Below, one piece after another: positions 49,581 through 56,960 of a stretch of DNA of 64,000 bases (the first letter of the stretch is position 1; every line of letters starts with the position of its first letter). The stretch is from Desulfobacca_B sp046538075 (GTDB lineage: Bacteria > Desulfobacterota > Desulfobaccia > Desulfobaccales > Desulfobaccaceae): NCBI GenBank assembly GCA_046538075.1, contig JBKHJN010000004.1, positions 44,458-108,457 of the forward strand. Reading direction: 5' to 3'. Under the pieces are notes generated by a model. That model did not search any database. It was not told the DNA's origin and saw only the letters and a program-made list of their open reading frames with translations. Both the position numbers and the translations under genes were made by a program.

Positions 49581-49632
49581 GGTTACCCCTCCGGGTGGTG
49601 ACCGCAAAGCAAACATGGCAGGATGAGGGAGG

Positions 49633-50079
49633 ATGAGAACATTGAAAAAACCTGTACTTGGATTTGGGCAGCACCTGATGGTGGATGGCTATGGATGCAG
49701 CCAGGAACGGCTGGTCGATCTGGACGGGATTTATGAATTCCTGAATAAATGCCCGGACCTGATCAAGATGACCAAGATCATGCCGCCCTATGTGTTCAAA
49801 TATTCGGGCAAGTATGCTCAGGACTGGGGGCTTTCGGGTTTTGTATTGATTGCCGAAAGTCATATCAGCGTCCATACCTTCCCGGAAAAGAGCTACCTGA
49901 GTCTGGATGTCTTTTCCTGTAAAAACTTCGATTATCAGTTAGCTCTGGAATATGCCACCGAGCATTTTCAGATTGCCAATTATGAGATCAAGTTCCTGGA
50001 TCGAGGCTTGGAATTTCCTCGTGAAGTCCAGGCGGTGACTCATTATTTAAGGGATGAACGCAAACAGATGAGGATTTAA
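49633..50079 (+). CDS. speD: S-adenosylmethionine decarboxylase proenzyme
   Basis: The 148-residue protein is a bacterial AdoMetDC that provides the aminopropyl donor for spermidine. The self-cleavage site is Glu75-Ser76 in ESHISVHTFPE, where Ser76 becomes the pyruvoyl cofactor. His81 and Cys96 (DVFSCK) are the other processing residues. The ATG at 49633 abuts GGGAGG, so the TTG at 49642 (9 bases after that site) may be the real start and would give MKKPVLGFGQHL. No spermidine synthase gene is in the window. Confidence 0.94.
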   Translation: MRTLKKPVLGFGQHLMVDGYGCSQERLVDLDGIYEFLNKCPDLIKMTKIMPPYVFKYSGKYAQDWGLSGFVLIAESHISVHTFPEKSYLSLDVFSCKNFDYQLALEYATEHFQIANYEIKFLDRGLEFPREVQAVTHYLRDERKQMRI

Positions 50080-50080
50080 T

Positions 50081-50956
50081 ATGGACGACCCGGACAGTCC
50101 CAGGTTGGGATTTTTAAGGCGTTTATGGCAACACTGGATCCATAAAAGGAGTATTGATCAACCTGAGGATATCGAAAAAGAAATTCAGACCATTATAGAC
50201 GAAGGCGAGGAGCGGGGCTTTATCAGCCGCCAGGAAGGGCAGATGATCGAGAGTATCTTTAAATTCAAAGATACCCTGGTCAAAGAGATCATGGTGCCCC
50301 GGGTAGATATGACCTGCGTGGCGCACGATACCCCGGTAAAGGAGATAACCGGCTTAATCTTAGCCCGGGGTCACTCCCGTCTGCCGGTATACCAGGGCGA
50401 TATTGATAATATTGTCGGGATCTTGCTGGCCAAAGACCTGTTGGTCTTCTGGGATGTCACTGATGCTGAAGTGGACCTGTCCAAAGTGTGGCGCGAGCCC
50501 TTTTTTATTCCGGAAAGCAAGAAGATCAGTGATCTGCTGCGAGATTTTGTCGAGAAAAAGACCCAGATCGCCATTGTCATTGATGAGTATGGCGGCACCT
50601 CGGGGCTGATCACCATCGAAGATATCCTGGAAGAGATCGTCGGGGAAATTTACGATGAATACGATTTTGAAGAACCGCGGTTGGTAGCGCAGGAAGACCA
50701 AACGGTCATCGTCGATGCCCGCCTGGATATCGAAGAACTGGCCGCTTATTTTGGCATTCCCTGCCCGGAAGGGGAATTTGAATCCGTGGGCGGGCTGCTG
50801 ATCCAGCATTTGGGCCGGGTTCCCAAAGTTAATGACCACGTTGAAGTTAATAATTTGGAATTCCATGTAGTAGCCGCCGATGACCGCCGGGCCAAAAAAA
50901 TTCGCGTCCAGCCCTCTGCTCCGGCCAGATCAGGTGATCTCTCCCTGCCAAACTAG
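50081..50956 (+). CDS. corC: CorC/HlyC-family CBS-domain protein
   Basis: The 291-residue protein has a short N-terminal segment, paired CBS domains (about residues 65-190: VKEIMVPRVDMTCV, GHSRLPVYQGDIDNIVGILLAKDL, IAIVIDEYGGTSGLITIEDILEEIVGEI) and a C-terminal CorC_HlyC domain (about 205-285). It has no membrane domain. Members are linked to magnesium/cobalt efflux or to ion-responsive regulation. It starts 1 base after the speD stop and precedes lnt, matching the common corC-lnt pair. Confidence 0.92.
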   Translation: MDDPDSPRLGFLRRLWQHWIHKRSIDQPEDIEKEIQTIIDEGEERGFISRQEGQMIESIFKFKDTLVKEIMVPRVDMTCVAHDTPVKEITGLILARGHSRLPVYQGDIDNIVGILLAKDLLVFWDVTDAEVDLSKVWREPFFIPESKKISDLLRDFVEKKTQIAIVIDEYGGTSGLITIEDILEEIVGEIYDEYDFEEPRLVAQEDQTVIVDARLDIEELAAYFGIPCPEGEFESVGGLLIQHLGRVPKVNDHVEVNNLEFHVVAADDRRAKKIRVQPSAPARSGDLSLPN

Positions 50957-51109
50957 ATCAGCTGTGACGCTGCCCATCCTACCGTAATCTTGTCTGAAAT
51001 CTCAACTTCTGCAAAAATCTCCATAGCTTTTCTCCCTTAAGATCGGTTATAGTAAATAGTCAAAATTAAAACAGCTTCACCCAGTATAAGCTAACCTTAA
51101 GGCTCATAT

Positions 51110-52675
51110 ATGATCCCCCGTTTTGCCGCTTCACTGACTATAAGCCAGGTGCTGGCCGCGTTGCTGTCAGGAATATTGTTAACCGCGGCTTTCCCCAAGT
51201 TTGGGCAGACTTATCTGTTGCTGTTGGCGCTGGTGCCGCTTTTTTGGGCCTTAAACGGTGAGACTGGCCGGAATGCCTTCCTGTTGGGGTTCATTAACGG
51301 CCTGGGCCATAATCTGACCTTATTTTATTGGATCGTTTATGTCACCCATGTGTATGGGCATATTCCCTTAGTATTGGGATTTGGCATCCTGCTGCTGCTG
51401 GCGGTTTATCTAAGTTTATACCGCGGCTTCTGGGCCTGGGGGGTCAGTTGGGGCCAGCGCCGGGGTCTGAACCTGCTCTGGTGGGCGCCGGCCCTGTGGG
51501 TAGCCCTGGAGTTGGTGCAGGCCTATCTTTTTACCGGCTTTCCCTGGGAGTTGCTGGGCTCTGCCCTTTATGACTGCCGGCTCCTGGTCCAGCTGGCTGA
51601 TCTGACCGGGGTCTATGGACTGTCCTTTTTAATCGTCTTGGTCAATCAGGCCGTTTTCTGTCTGCTGTTGACTTGGGGGAGAGAACCTAGGCGGCAGCGT
51701 CTCCAGGCTTTTATTCTACTCCTGGTCGTGGTAGGCGGCAGTTTGCTTTATGGCCACTGGCGCTTACAAAATATCCAGCGCCAGGCCGCCCAAAGTCCGC
51801 AGCTTTCGGTGGCGGTGGTGCAGGGCAATATCGAGCAGGGCCAGAAATGGAATCCCCAGTTCCAGCAGGCGACGATAGATATTTATGCAGAGCTGACCCG
51901 GAACATTAGCCAGGAACAGCCCCATTTGGTGATCTGGCCGGAGACCGCGGCGCCCTTTTTCTTTGTCCGGGACCCGGAGATGTCCCGGCAGGTAGAAGAC
52001 ATTGCCCAACAGGCCCAGAGCTATCTGCTGTTTGGCAGCCCCGCCTTTGAGTTCCAAGAATCGGGGGAGCAGCAATTTTACAATCGGGCCTATCTGCTCT
52101 CCCCCGCAGGGAAACTGGTAGGCAGCTATGATAAGGCCCACCTGGTGCCCTATGGGGAATATGTGCCGTTGCGGCGCTATTTCTTTTTTATCGGCAAAAT
52201 GGTGCCCATGGTGGGAGATTTCGCCGCCGGCCCTCCTGGAGTAATTTTATCCACCCCAAAGGTGGACGTCGGCACGCTGATCTGTTTTGAGTCGATTTTT
52301 CCGGAGTTGAGCCGGGCTATGGCCCAAAACGGCGCTGATTTGCTGGTCAATATAACTAATGATGCCTGGTTCGGCACCACCAGCGCCCCCTATCAACATC
52401 TTTCCATGGCGGTGCTGCGGGCCGTGGAAAACCGGCTCAGTCTGGCCCGGGCTGCCAACACCGGCGTCAGTGCCTTCATTCATCCTGACGGGCAAATCAT
52501 CTGGCGGTCTGACCTCTTTGTTGCGACCGCAGAAACCGCTACCTTACCCCTGGGGCCCGGCCATAGTTTTTACAGTCGCTACGGCAATCTCTTTGCTTTT
52601 CTGTGCCTGGGTCTGGTGGCTTTGGGCCTTTTGGCCGGAGTCTGGCGCCGGGGGCCATCAGGATTTTTAAAGTAG
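51110..52675 (+). CDS. lnt: Apolipoprotein N-acyltransferase
   Basis: The 521-residue inner-membrane enzyme transfers a third acyl chain to lipoproteins. It has several N-terminal membrane helices (to about residue 215) and a periplasmic nitrilase-fold domain with the triad Glu278 (IWPETAAPF), Lys342 (YDKAHLVPYGEY) and Cys392 (ICFESIFPE), plus a final helix. Its substrates would include Pal and CpoB encoded at the start of the window. It is four bases upstream of era. Confidence 0.95.
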   Translation: MIPRFAASLTISQVLAALLSGILLTAAFPKFGQTYLLLLALVPLFWALNGETGRNAFLLGFINGLGHNLTLFYWIVYVTHVYGHIPLVLGFGILLLLAVYLSLYRGFWAWGVSWGQRRGLNLLWWAPALWVALELVQAYLFTGFPWELLGSALYDCRLLVQLADLTGVYGLSFLIVLVNQAVFCLLLTWGREPRRQRLQAFILLLVVVGGSLLYGHWRLQNIQRQAAQSPQLSVAVVQGNIEQGQKWNPQFQQATIDIYAELTRNISQEQPHLVIWPETAAPFFFVRDPEMSRQVEDIAQQAQSYLLFGSPAFEFQESGEQQFYNRAYLLSPAGKLVGSYDKAHLVPYGEYVPLRRYFFFIGKMVPMVGDFAAGPPGVILSTPKVDVGTLICFESIFPELSRAMAQNGADLLVNITNDAWFGTTSAPYQHLSMAVLRAVENRLSLARAANTGVSAFIHPDGQIIWRSDLFVATAETATLPLGPGHSFYSRYGNLFAFLCLGLVALGLLAGVWRRGPSGFLK

Positions 52676-52679
52676 TATA

Positions 52680-53576
52680 ATGGCCGGTGATGATTTTAAA
52701 TGCGGTTATGTAGCCCTAATCGGAGCTCCCAATGTGGGCAAATCAACGCTGCTGAACCGCTTGGTGGCCGAAAAAGTAGCCATTACCTCGCCCCGGCCCC
52801 AAACCACCCGCCACCGGCTGTGTGCTGTGGTGCATCGGCCGGAAGCCCAATTGCTGTTTCTGGATTCCCCCGGGATCATCGACGCCCGGGGGGCCTTAAA
52901 CAAGACTTTGGTCCGGGCCGCGTTGAATGCCCTGGCGGAAGCCGACGTGGTGGTGTGGCTGGTCACCCCCCAGGAGGCCGAAGCCCAGACCCGAATAATT
53001 TCCTCCCATCTAGCCCGGTCTGGTAAACCCATAGTGATTGCCATCAATAAAATTGATACTATCCCCAAAGCCGACCTGCTGCCGCTGATAGTGGATTATC
53101 ACCAGCTGTTCCCCGCCGCCGCGGTGTTGCCCATTGCTGCCCTTTACGGGGATGGCCTGCCGGCTTTGCTGGAGGAAATCATGGCCTTACTCCCCCATGC
53201 CCCGCCGCTTTATCCATCGGAGCAATTGACCGATCGCAGCGAGCGCTTTCTGGCGGCGGAACTCATCCGGGAGCGGGTTTTTCATCACACCGTCCAGGAG
53301 ATTCCCTATGCGGTGGCGGTGCAGATCGATGAATTCGATGAACGCCAGCGCCCCCAACTGGTCCGCATCCGGGCCATAATTTACGTGGAGCGTGCATCGC
53401 AGAAAGGGATTGTTATCGGCAAGCACGGCCGTCGGCTGAAAACCATTGGCCAGGAGGCCCGGGCTGACATCGAAGCCTTGCTCCAATGCCAGGTGTACCT
53501 GGAGTTATGGGTAAAAGTATGGAAAAATTGGCGCAAAGATCCACAGGCCTTGCGGCAGTTGGGGTACTTGGAGTAA
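52680..53576 (+). CDS. era: GTPase Era
   Basis: The 298-residue ribosome-assembly GTPase has G-motifs GAPNVGKST (G1), DSPGI (G3) and NKIDT (G4), and a C-terminal KH domain with the VIGKHGRRLKTIGQEAR signature that binds the 3' end of 16S rRNA. It often neighbours ybeY or corC in other genomes; here ybeY is 9 kb downstream. Confidence 0.96.
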   Translation: MAGDDFKCGYVALIGAPNVGKSTLLNRLVAEKVAITSPRPQTTRHRLCAVVHRPEAQLLFLDSPGIIDARGALNKTLVRAALNALAEADVVVWLVTPQEAEAQTRIISSHLARSGKPIVIAINKIDTIPKADLLPLIVDYHQLFPAAAVLPIAALYGDGLPALLEEIMALLPHAPPLYPSEQLTDRSERFLAAELIRERVFHHTVQEIPYAVAVQIDEFDERQRPQLVRIRAIIYVERASQKGIVIGKHGRRLKTIGQEARADIEALLQCQVYLELWVKVWKNWRKDPQALRQLGYLE

Positions 53577-53721
53577 AATAAAATCTTAATTTAATATTTT
53601 TGGAACTCCGATAATAGTTTTATAAGTTGTCGAATGAAATAGACCAGATGCCAGTAAATCCAGTGAGGGGTATTGGATAGTTCAAGATGGTCATTAATTC
53701 TTAATTTGAGGGAATAATTAA

Positions 53722-54180
53722 ATGGGCCGATTTGAGAGCAAAACCGTCCTGCAGCTGGCACTGCTGTTGCTGCTGGGGGCCAACCCGGCCCAGGCTTTTC
53801 AAATCCATGGGCCGCCGGAGGGACTCTATGTCCATCAAGCGGCCCATGTCTGTTTTTTTCTGGCCATGCTTTATTTTGCTTACATGGTCACTCGCAGCCC
53901 CCTGCTCTCGTCCGCCGGGTTTCGTTACATGGCGTGGGCGGGAATATTTTTTGCGATCTGGAATCTGGATGCCTTTGTCGGTCATTGGATGGACCTCCGG
54001 CTCGGTCCGCAAGATTTCATCGGCCAGCCCCAGGATTTGTCTCAAGGGCTCGTAATCTCCAATCTGACAGCCTTAATCTATTATCTGGCCCGATTGGATC
54101 ATTTGTGGTTATTACTGGGTTTTTTTCTTTTTTATTTAGGGCTGAAAAAGGTTCGTAAAACTCAGGCCCGAGGCCAGTGA
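53722..54180 (+). CDS. Uncharacterised three-TM membrane protein coupled to a histidine kinase
   Basis: I do not recognise the family. The 152-residue product has a signal-like N-terminus (TM to about residue 22, AQA cleavage-like site) and then the segment HGPPEGLYVHQAAH, followed by three hydrophobic stretches (about 40-55, 68-86 and 126-143). Histidines cluster at or near predicted membrane edges (IHG, YVHQAAH, VGHWM, LDHLW), which could fit heme or metal binding; that is only a thought. A GAGGGA site lies 8 bases before the ATG. The stop overlaps the start of the kinase gene (GTGATG), so the two proteins probably act together, perhaps as a membrane sensor complex. Confidence 0.75.
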   Translation: MGRFESKTVLQLALLLLLGANPAQAFQIHGPPEGLYVHQAAHVCFFLAMLYFAYMVTRSPLLSSAGFRYMAWAGIFFAIWNLDAFVGHWMDLRLGPQDFIGQPQDLSQGLVISNLTALIYYLARLDHLWLLLGFFLFYLGLKKVRKTQARGQ

Positions 54181-55295
54181 TGCTTACCCTCCCTATGTTG
54201 CCGGTTTGGTTGTTTGATTTTTTCGGCGCGGCCGCGGCAGTTATACTGGCCTGTCTGTGTTTGGCAGAGGCCCGCAAGCTGATGCGGGGCGAGCCGGACA
54301 ACCCCCTCTGGGCCTTCTTTTTATGGCTGACGGTGACGTTTTTGGCCTTGGCCCTGTCCCGCTCGGTGGGCCATCTCTTCAAATATATCTTGATCTTTTC
54401 TGGAGCAGGCAATTTTTGGAATACTATCCAACCCTTCAGCGGCGGCTTTAACACCTTGACCTTTGTGACCGTGGCGTCGGTAACGATGTTTTTCCACCAT
54501 ATCCAGCGCATCTATCGGAGGATGGAAGCCAATCATGCCGAACTGGAAACAGTCAGCCGTGAAATTCTCAACCTGAACCGCGACCTCGAAACCCTGGTGA
54601 TGGAGCGCACCATGGCCGAAATGGCTTTGGGGGTAGCGGACGGCATCCGCAACCCCATCTGCGTCATCGGCGGTTTCAGTCAGTTACTCCTGCGGCGTTT
54701 AACCCCGGAAGATCCATCCCGGAAATGGCTGCGGGCCATAGCCGAAGAGACCAAGCGAATGGAACAGATGGTGGAGAAATTTGAGACCCTGGCCAAGGAG
54801 CGGGAGTATTTCTTCAGCCAGGAAGATCTTAACCTGATCGTCGAGGATGTGCTGGCCATCCTTGCGCCCGAGGCGGAAGCCAAACGGATCAGCCTGGAGG
54901 CCAAGCTCTGGCCCCATCCTTTGATCGGTAAATTGAGCAAACATCTTCTGCGGGTGGCGCTGTCGCATCTGCTCCGCAACGCCATTGAAGCCACCCCACC
55001 CGGCGGTCACATTGAGATTATCACTAAGGAAAAGGACGGCCAGGCCCACCTGGAGATTAAAGATACAGGCAAAGGCATGCCGGCCGAAGTGGTTGAAAAG
55101 GTCTTTGTCCCCTTTTATACCACCAAGATCGGCGGCACCGGCTTGGGTCTGGTGTTCGTCCGCCAGATCATCGAGGAACATCGAGGCAACATCAATATTA
55201 GCAGTCAACCCGGCAAAGGCACTACGGTCTCCATTACCCTACCGCAGCGTTTCACCGAGAGAACGACCAAGGCTCCTCCCCCTGCTGATCAATAG
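54180..55295 (+). CDS. Membrane sensor histidine kinase-like protein with His-to-Asp phosphoacceptor site
   Basis: The 371-residue protein has three membrane helices (about residues 8-30, 43-66, 89-108), a coiled-coil segment (about 110-145), a HisKA-like segment (about 146-210) and a complete HATPase domain (about 255-365). The HATPase domain has the N box LLRNAIEATPPGG, G1 box DTGKGMP and G2 box GGTGLGLVF. The H box reads ALGVADGIRNPICVIGG instead of the usual A-H-E-I-R-N-P. Asp (GAC at 54639-54641) replaces the phospho-accepting His and Gly replaces the Glu. The gene is otherwise intact, so it is not an obvious pseudogene. No response regulator is adjacent. A GTG at 54177 could also serve as start. 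Confidence 0.88.
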   Translation: MLTLPMLPVWLFDFFGAAAAVILACLCLAEARKLMRGEPDNPLWAFFLWLTVTFLALALSRSVGHLFKYILIFSGAGNFWNTIQPFSGGFNTLTFVTVASVTMFFHHIQRIYRRMEANHAELETVSREILNLNRDLETLVMERTMAEMALGVADGIRNPICVIGGFSQLLLRRLTPEDPSRKWLRAIAEETKRMEQMVEKFETLAKEREYFFSQEDLNLIVEDVLAILAPEAEAKRISLEAKLWPHPLIGKLSKHLLRVALSHLLRNAIEATPPGGHIEIITKEKDGQAHLEIKDTGKGMPAEVVEKVFVPFYTTKIGGTGLGLVFVRQIIEEHRGNINISSQPGKGTTVSITLPQRFTERTTKAPPPADQ

Positions 55296-55298
55296 AGA

Positions 55299-55326
55299 TT
55301 GACAAGGTTAATAATTTTGTTACAGT
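55299..55326 (+). promoter_or_regulatory. Promoter of the 63-residue protein gene
   Basis: TTGACA (55299-55304), a 16-base spacer and TACAGT (55321-55326) lie between the kinase stop and the small gene. Confidence 0.5.
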
Positions 55327-55374
55327 AATTTTGACCACGGCAGGAGCATTGGGATAACGGAAAGGGGGACGCCA

Positions 55375-55566
55375 ATGATTTATGGCCTTTCCACCTTAAA
55401 CGAGCAAAAAATTAAAAATATCATAGAATTAGAACAGAAGTTAGGCAAGCCTCTCTTGGCCTTTAGCCCTTACCCTTGCGATGCCGCTGAACTCCCGTCC
55501 AACGAATTAGATCAGATCCAAAAGCTGGAAAAAGACCTGGGGGTAGTGTTAATAGCCTGCAAGTAA
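55375..55566 (+). CDS. Small uncharacterised protein with two similar halves
   Basis: The 63-residue product is led by AAAGGGGG and has its own promoter-like element. It consists of two matching halves: LNEQKIKNIIELEQKLGKPLLA (from about residue 8) and LPSNELDQIQKLEKDLGVVLIAC (from about residue 40). Both fit the pattern L-x(4-5)-I-x(2)-L-E-x(2)-L-G-x(2)-L-x-A. Each unit is predicted as helix then strand. No signal peptide or membrane segment is visible. Small proteins of this kind seem common in sulfate-reducing deltaproteobacteria, but I cannot give a function. Confidence 0.7.
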   Translation: MIYGLSTLNEQKIKNIIELEQKLGKPLLAFSPYPCDAAELPSNELDQIQKLEKDLGVVLIACK

Positions 55567-55592
55567 TTGTCCATATAAAGATTTCTCAGACC

Positions 55593-55704
55593 CCGCCGTT
55601 GGTTAGGTGCAGGAGTTGGGAAGTAACCAGCAGGCCCCGCTACTGTGAGAAGGAGAAAAGCAGGGCATCTCTTTCGAGACAGAACCTCTTCCTGCAGCTT
55701 GCGG
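55593..55704 (+). promoter_or_regulatory. Cobalamin-riboswitch-like leader RNA
   Basis: In the 307-base gap before fabH the sequence has, in order, GGTGC (55606-55610), GGGAA (55618-55622) and CCCCGCTACTGTGAG (55635-55649). This is the core order of cobalamin riboswitches (GGTG, GGGAA, CCCGCxACTGT). A CCGC / GCGG pair (55593-55596 with 55701-55704) can close it, and GTTGGTTA / TAACCAGC can pair inside. The usual GGTGAAAATCC arm between GGGAA and CCCCGC is missing or shortened, and the B12 box is weak (CGAGACAGAACC). A diverged or degenerate element is therefore the best description. Confidence 0.5.
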
Positions 55705-55738
55705 TCAACTCCTTCGGGGATTAAGGGGTTGACCTTTT
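55703..55738 (+). terminator. Intrinsic terminator after the riboswitch-like element
   Basis: GGTCAACTCCTT (55703-55714) pairs with AAGGGGTTGACC (55723-55734) through 12 bp including one G-T pair, with an 8-base loop and TTTT. Its first two bases are the end of the closing stem of the riboswitch-like element, so the two structures may exclude each other. Confidence 0.82.
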
Positions 55739-55798
55739 ACAATATTTATCCAGCTGAATCACGGTTTTTCCGCCGTAATCAATAACCCCATAATTAGC

Positions 55799-55827
55799 TT
55801 GCACTTTATAAAATCTCTGGGTATATT
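55799..55827 (+). promoter_or_regulatory. Second promoter candidate directly before fabH
   Basis: TTGCAC (55799-55804), a 17-base spacer and TATATT (55822-55827), 46 bases before the GTG. If active, fabH expression would be partly independent of the upstream leader. Confidence 0.45.
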
Positions 55828-55873
55828 GACCCCATTCCCAGCCGGGGCAAGCATTTCCTAAGAGGAGACAGAA

Positions 55874-56860
55874 GTGTCGGATCGGTCGATCGGCATCTTG
55901 GGGACGGGGATTTATGTCCCCCAAAAGGTTTTGACCAACTCTGATCTGGAAAAGATGGTGGACACCTCTGACCAGTGGATCCGGGAACGCTCAGGGATCA
56001 TTGAACGTCGGATTGCCGCCCCGGATGAGAGCGTCGCCTTTCTGGCTACTCAGGCGGCGCGGCAGGCCCTGGAAACGTCCGGGGTTGCCGCCGCTGAACT
56101 GAGCTATATTATTGTCGGAACCAATTCCCCGGATTATGTGTTCCCCTCTATAGCCATCCGGGTTCAGCACGATCTCGGTCTGGACGATCGGTTGGGGGCC
56201 TTTGATGTCCTGGCGGGCTGCTCCGGGTTTAACTATGCCCTCTATATTGCTGAACGGCTGGTGAAGCCCAACCGCGGTTATGCCCTGGTAATCGGCAGCG
56301 ACGCCAACTCCCGGATGATTAACTGGCAAGACCGCTCCACCTGCGTCCTTTTTGGGGACGGTGCCGGAGCGGTGGTGGTTGGTCCGACTAACCGGAGCCG
56401 CCTGGTGGCTTCATTTATTGCTTCACGTTACAATGATAAGCTCTACTTATCGACCGAATTCAATCACCTGAACAGCCCCTTTCGGCCTCCGACCCTGGCT
56501 CCCAAGAACTATATGATTATGGATGGCCCGGAAATCTATAAATTCGCCATCAATGCCGTCCGGGAGAGCATCCGCCGCGTTCTGGAAGTGGCGAAGATGA
56601 GCCAGGAAGAGATCGATTTTTTAATTATCCACCAGGGAAATTATCGCATCCTGGAGACCGGAGCCCGATTTGCGCGGGTACCGATGGAAAAGGTCTACGT
56701 CAATATCGACCGCTATGGCAATACCTCAGCCGCTTCGGTGCCAATTGCCCTGCATGAGGCCCTGCATGAAGGGAAAATTAAACCCGGCCATAAAGTAGTG
56801 ATGATCAGCTTCGGGGCCGGGGTTACCTGGGCCGGCAATGTGGTGGAATGGGGTAAGTAG
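55874..56860 (+). CDS. fabH: 3-oxoacyl-ACP synthase III (FabH/KASIII type)
   Basis: The 328-residue thiolase-fold enzyme has the KASIII triad Cys116 (LAGCSGFN), His253 (IIHQGN) and Asn283 (RYGNTSAAS), and begins SIGILGTGIYVP. FabH condenses acetyl-CoA with malonyl-ACP to start fatty-acid synthesis. No other fab gene is nearby, so it could be an alternative starter-unit or specialised KASIII paralogue. It uses GTG with GAGGAGAC upstream. The riboswitch-like leader in front of it is unusual for this family. Confidence 0.88.
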   Translation: MSDRSIGILGTGIYVPQKVLTNSDLEKMVDTSDQWIRERSGIIERRIAAPDESVAFLATQAARQALETSGVAAAELSYIIVGTNSPDYVFPSIAIRVQHDLGLDDRLGAFDVLAGCSGFNYALYIAERLVKPNRGYALVIGSDANSRMINWQDRSTCVLFGDGAGAVVVGPTNRSRLVASFIASRYNDKLYLSTEFNHLNSPFRPPTLAPKNYMIMDGPEIYKFAINAVRESIRRVLEVAKMSQEEIDFLIIHQGNYRILETGARFARVPMEKVYVNIDRYGNTSAASVPIALHEALHEGKIKPGHKVVMISFGAGVTWAGNVVEWGK

Positions 56861-56960
56861 TTATCTGCTTGACCCTGTCTGAATGTCGCTTTTCAGCGCC
56901 AAAGCCGGTAATTTAGCCAAATCCTAAGATAACCTGCCAGTCGATAAGCTACAGATTGTA

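Noticed and set aside
49566..49610. c-di-GMP-I (GEMM) riboswitch before speD
   Set aside because: GACGTAAAGC and CCGCAAAGC resemble the GEMM core, but the required order of GGGCAAACC, ACGCAAAGCC and the GGTAGCxGGGTTACC arm is not present.
55721..55924. Minus-strand 67-codon frame before fabH
   Set aside because: The translation looks protein-like toward its end, but it overlaps the fabH start and a promoter-like element, lacks a ribosome-binding site, and matches nothing I know.
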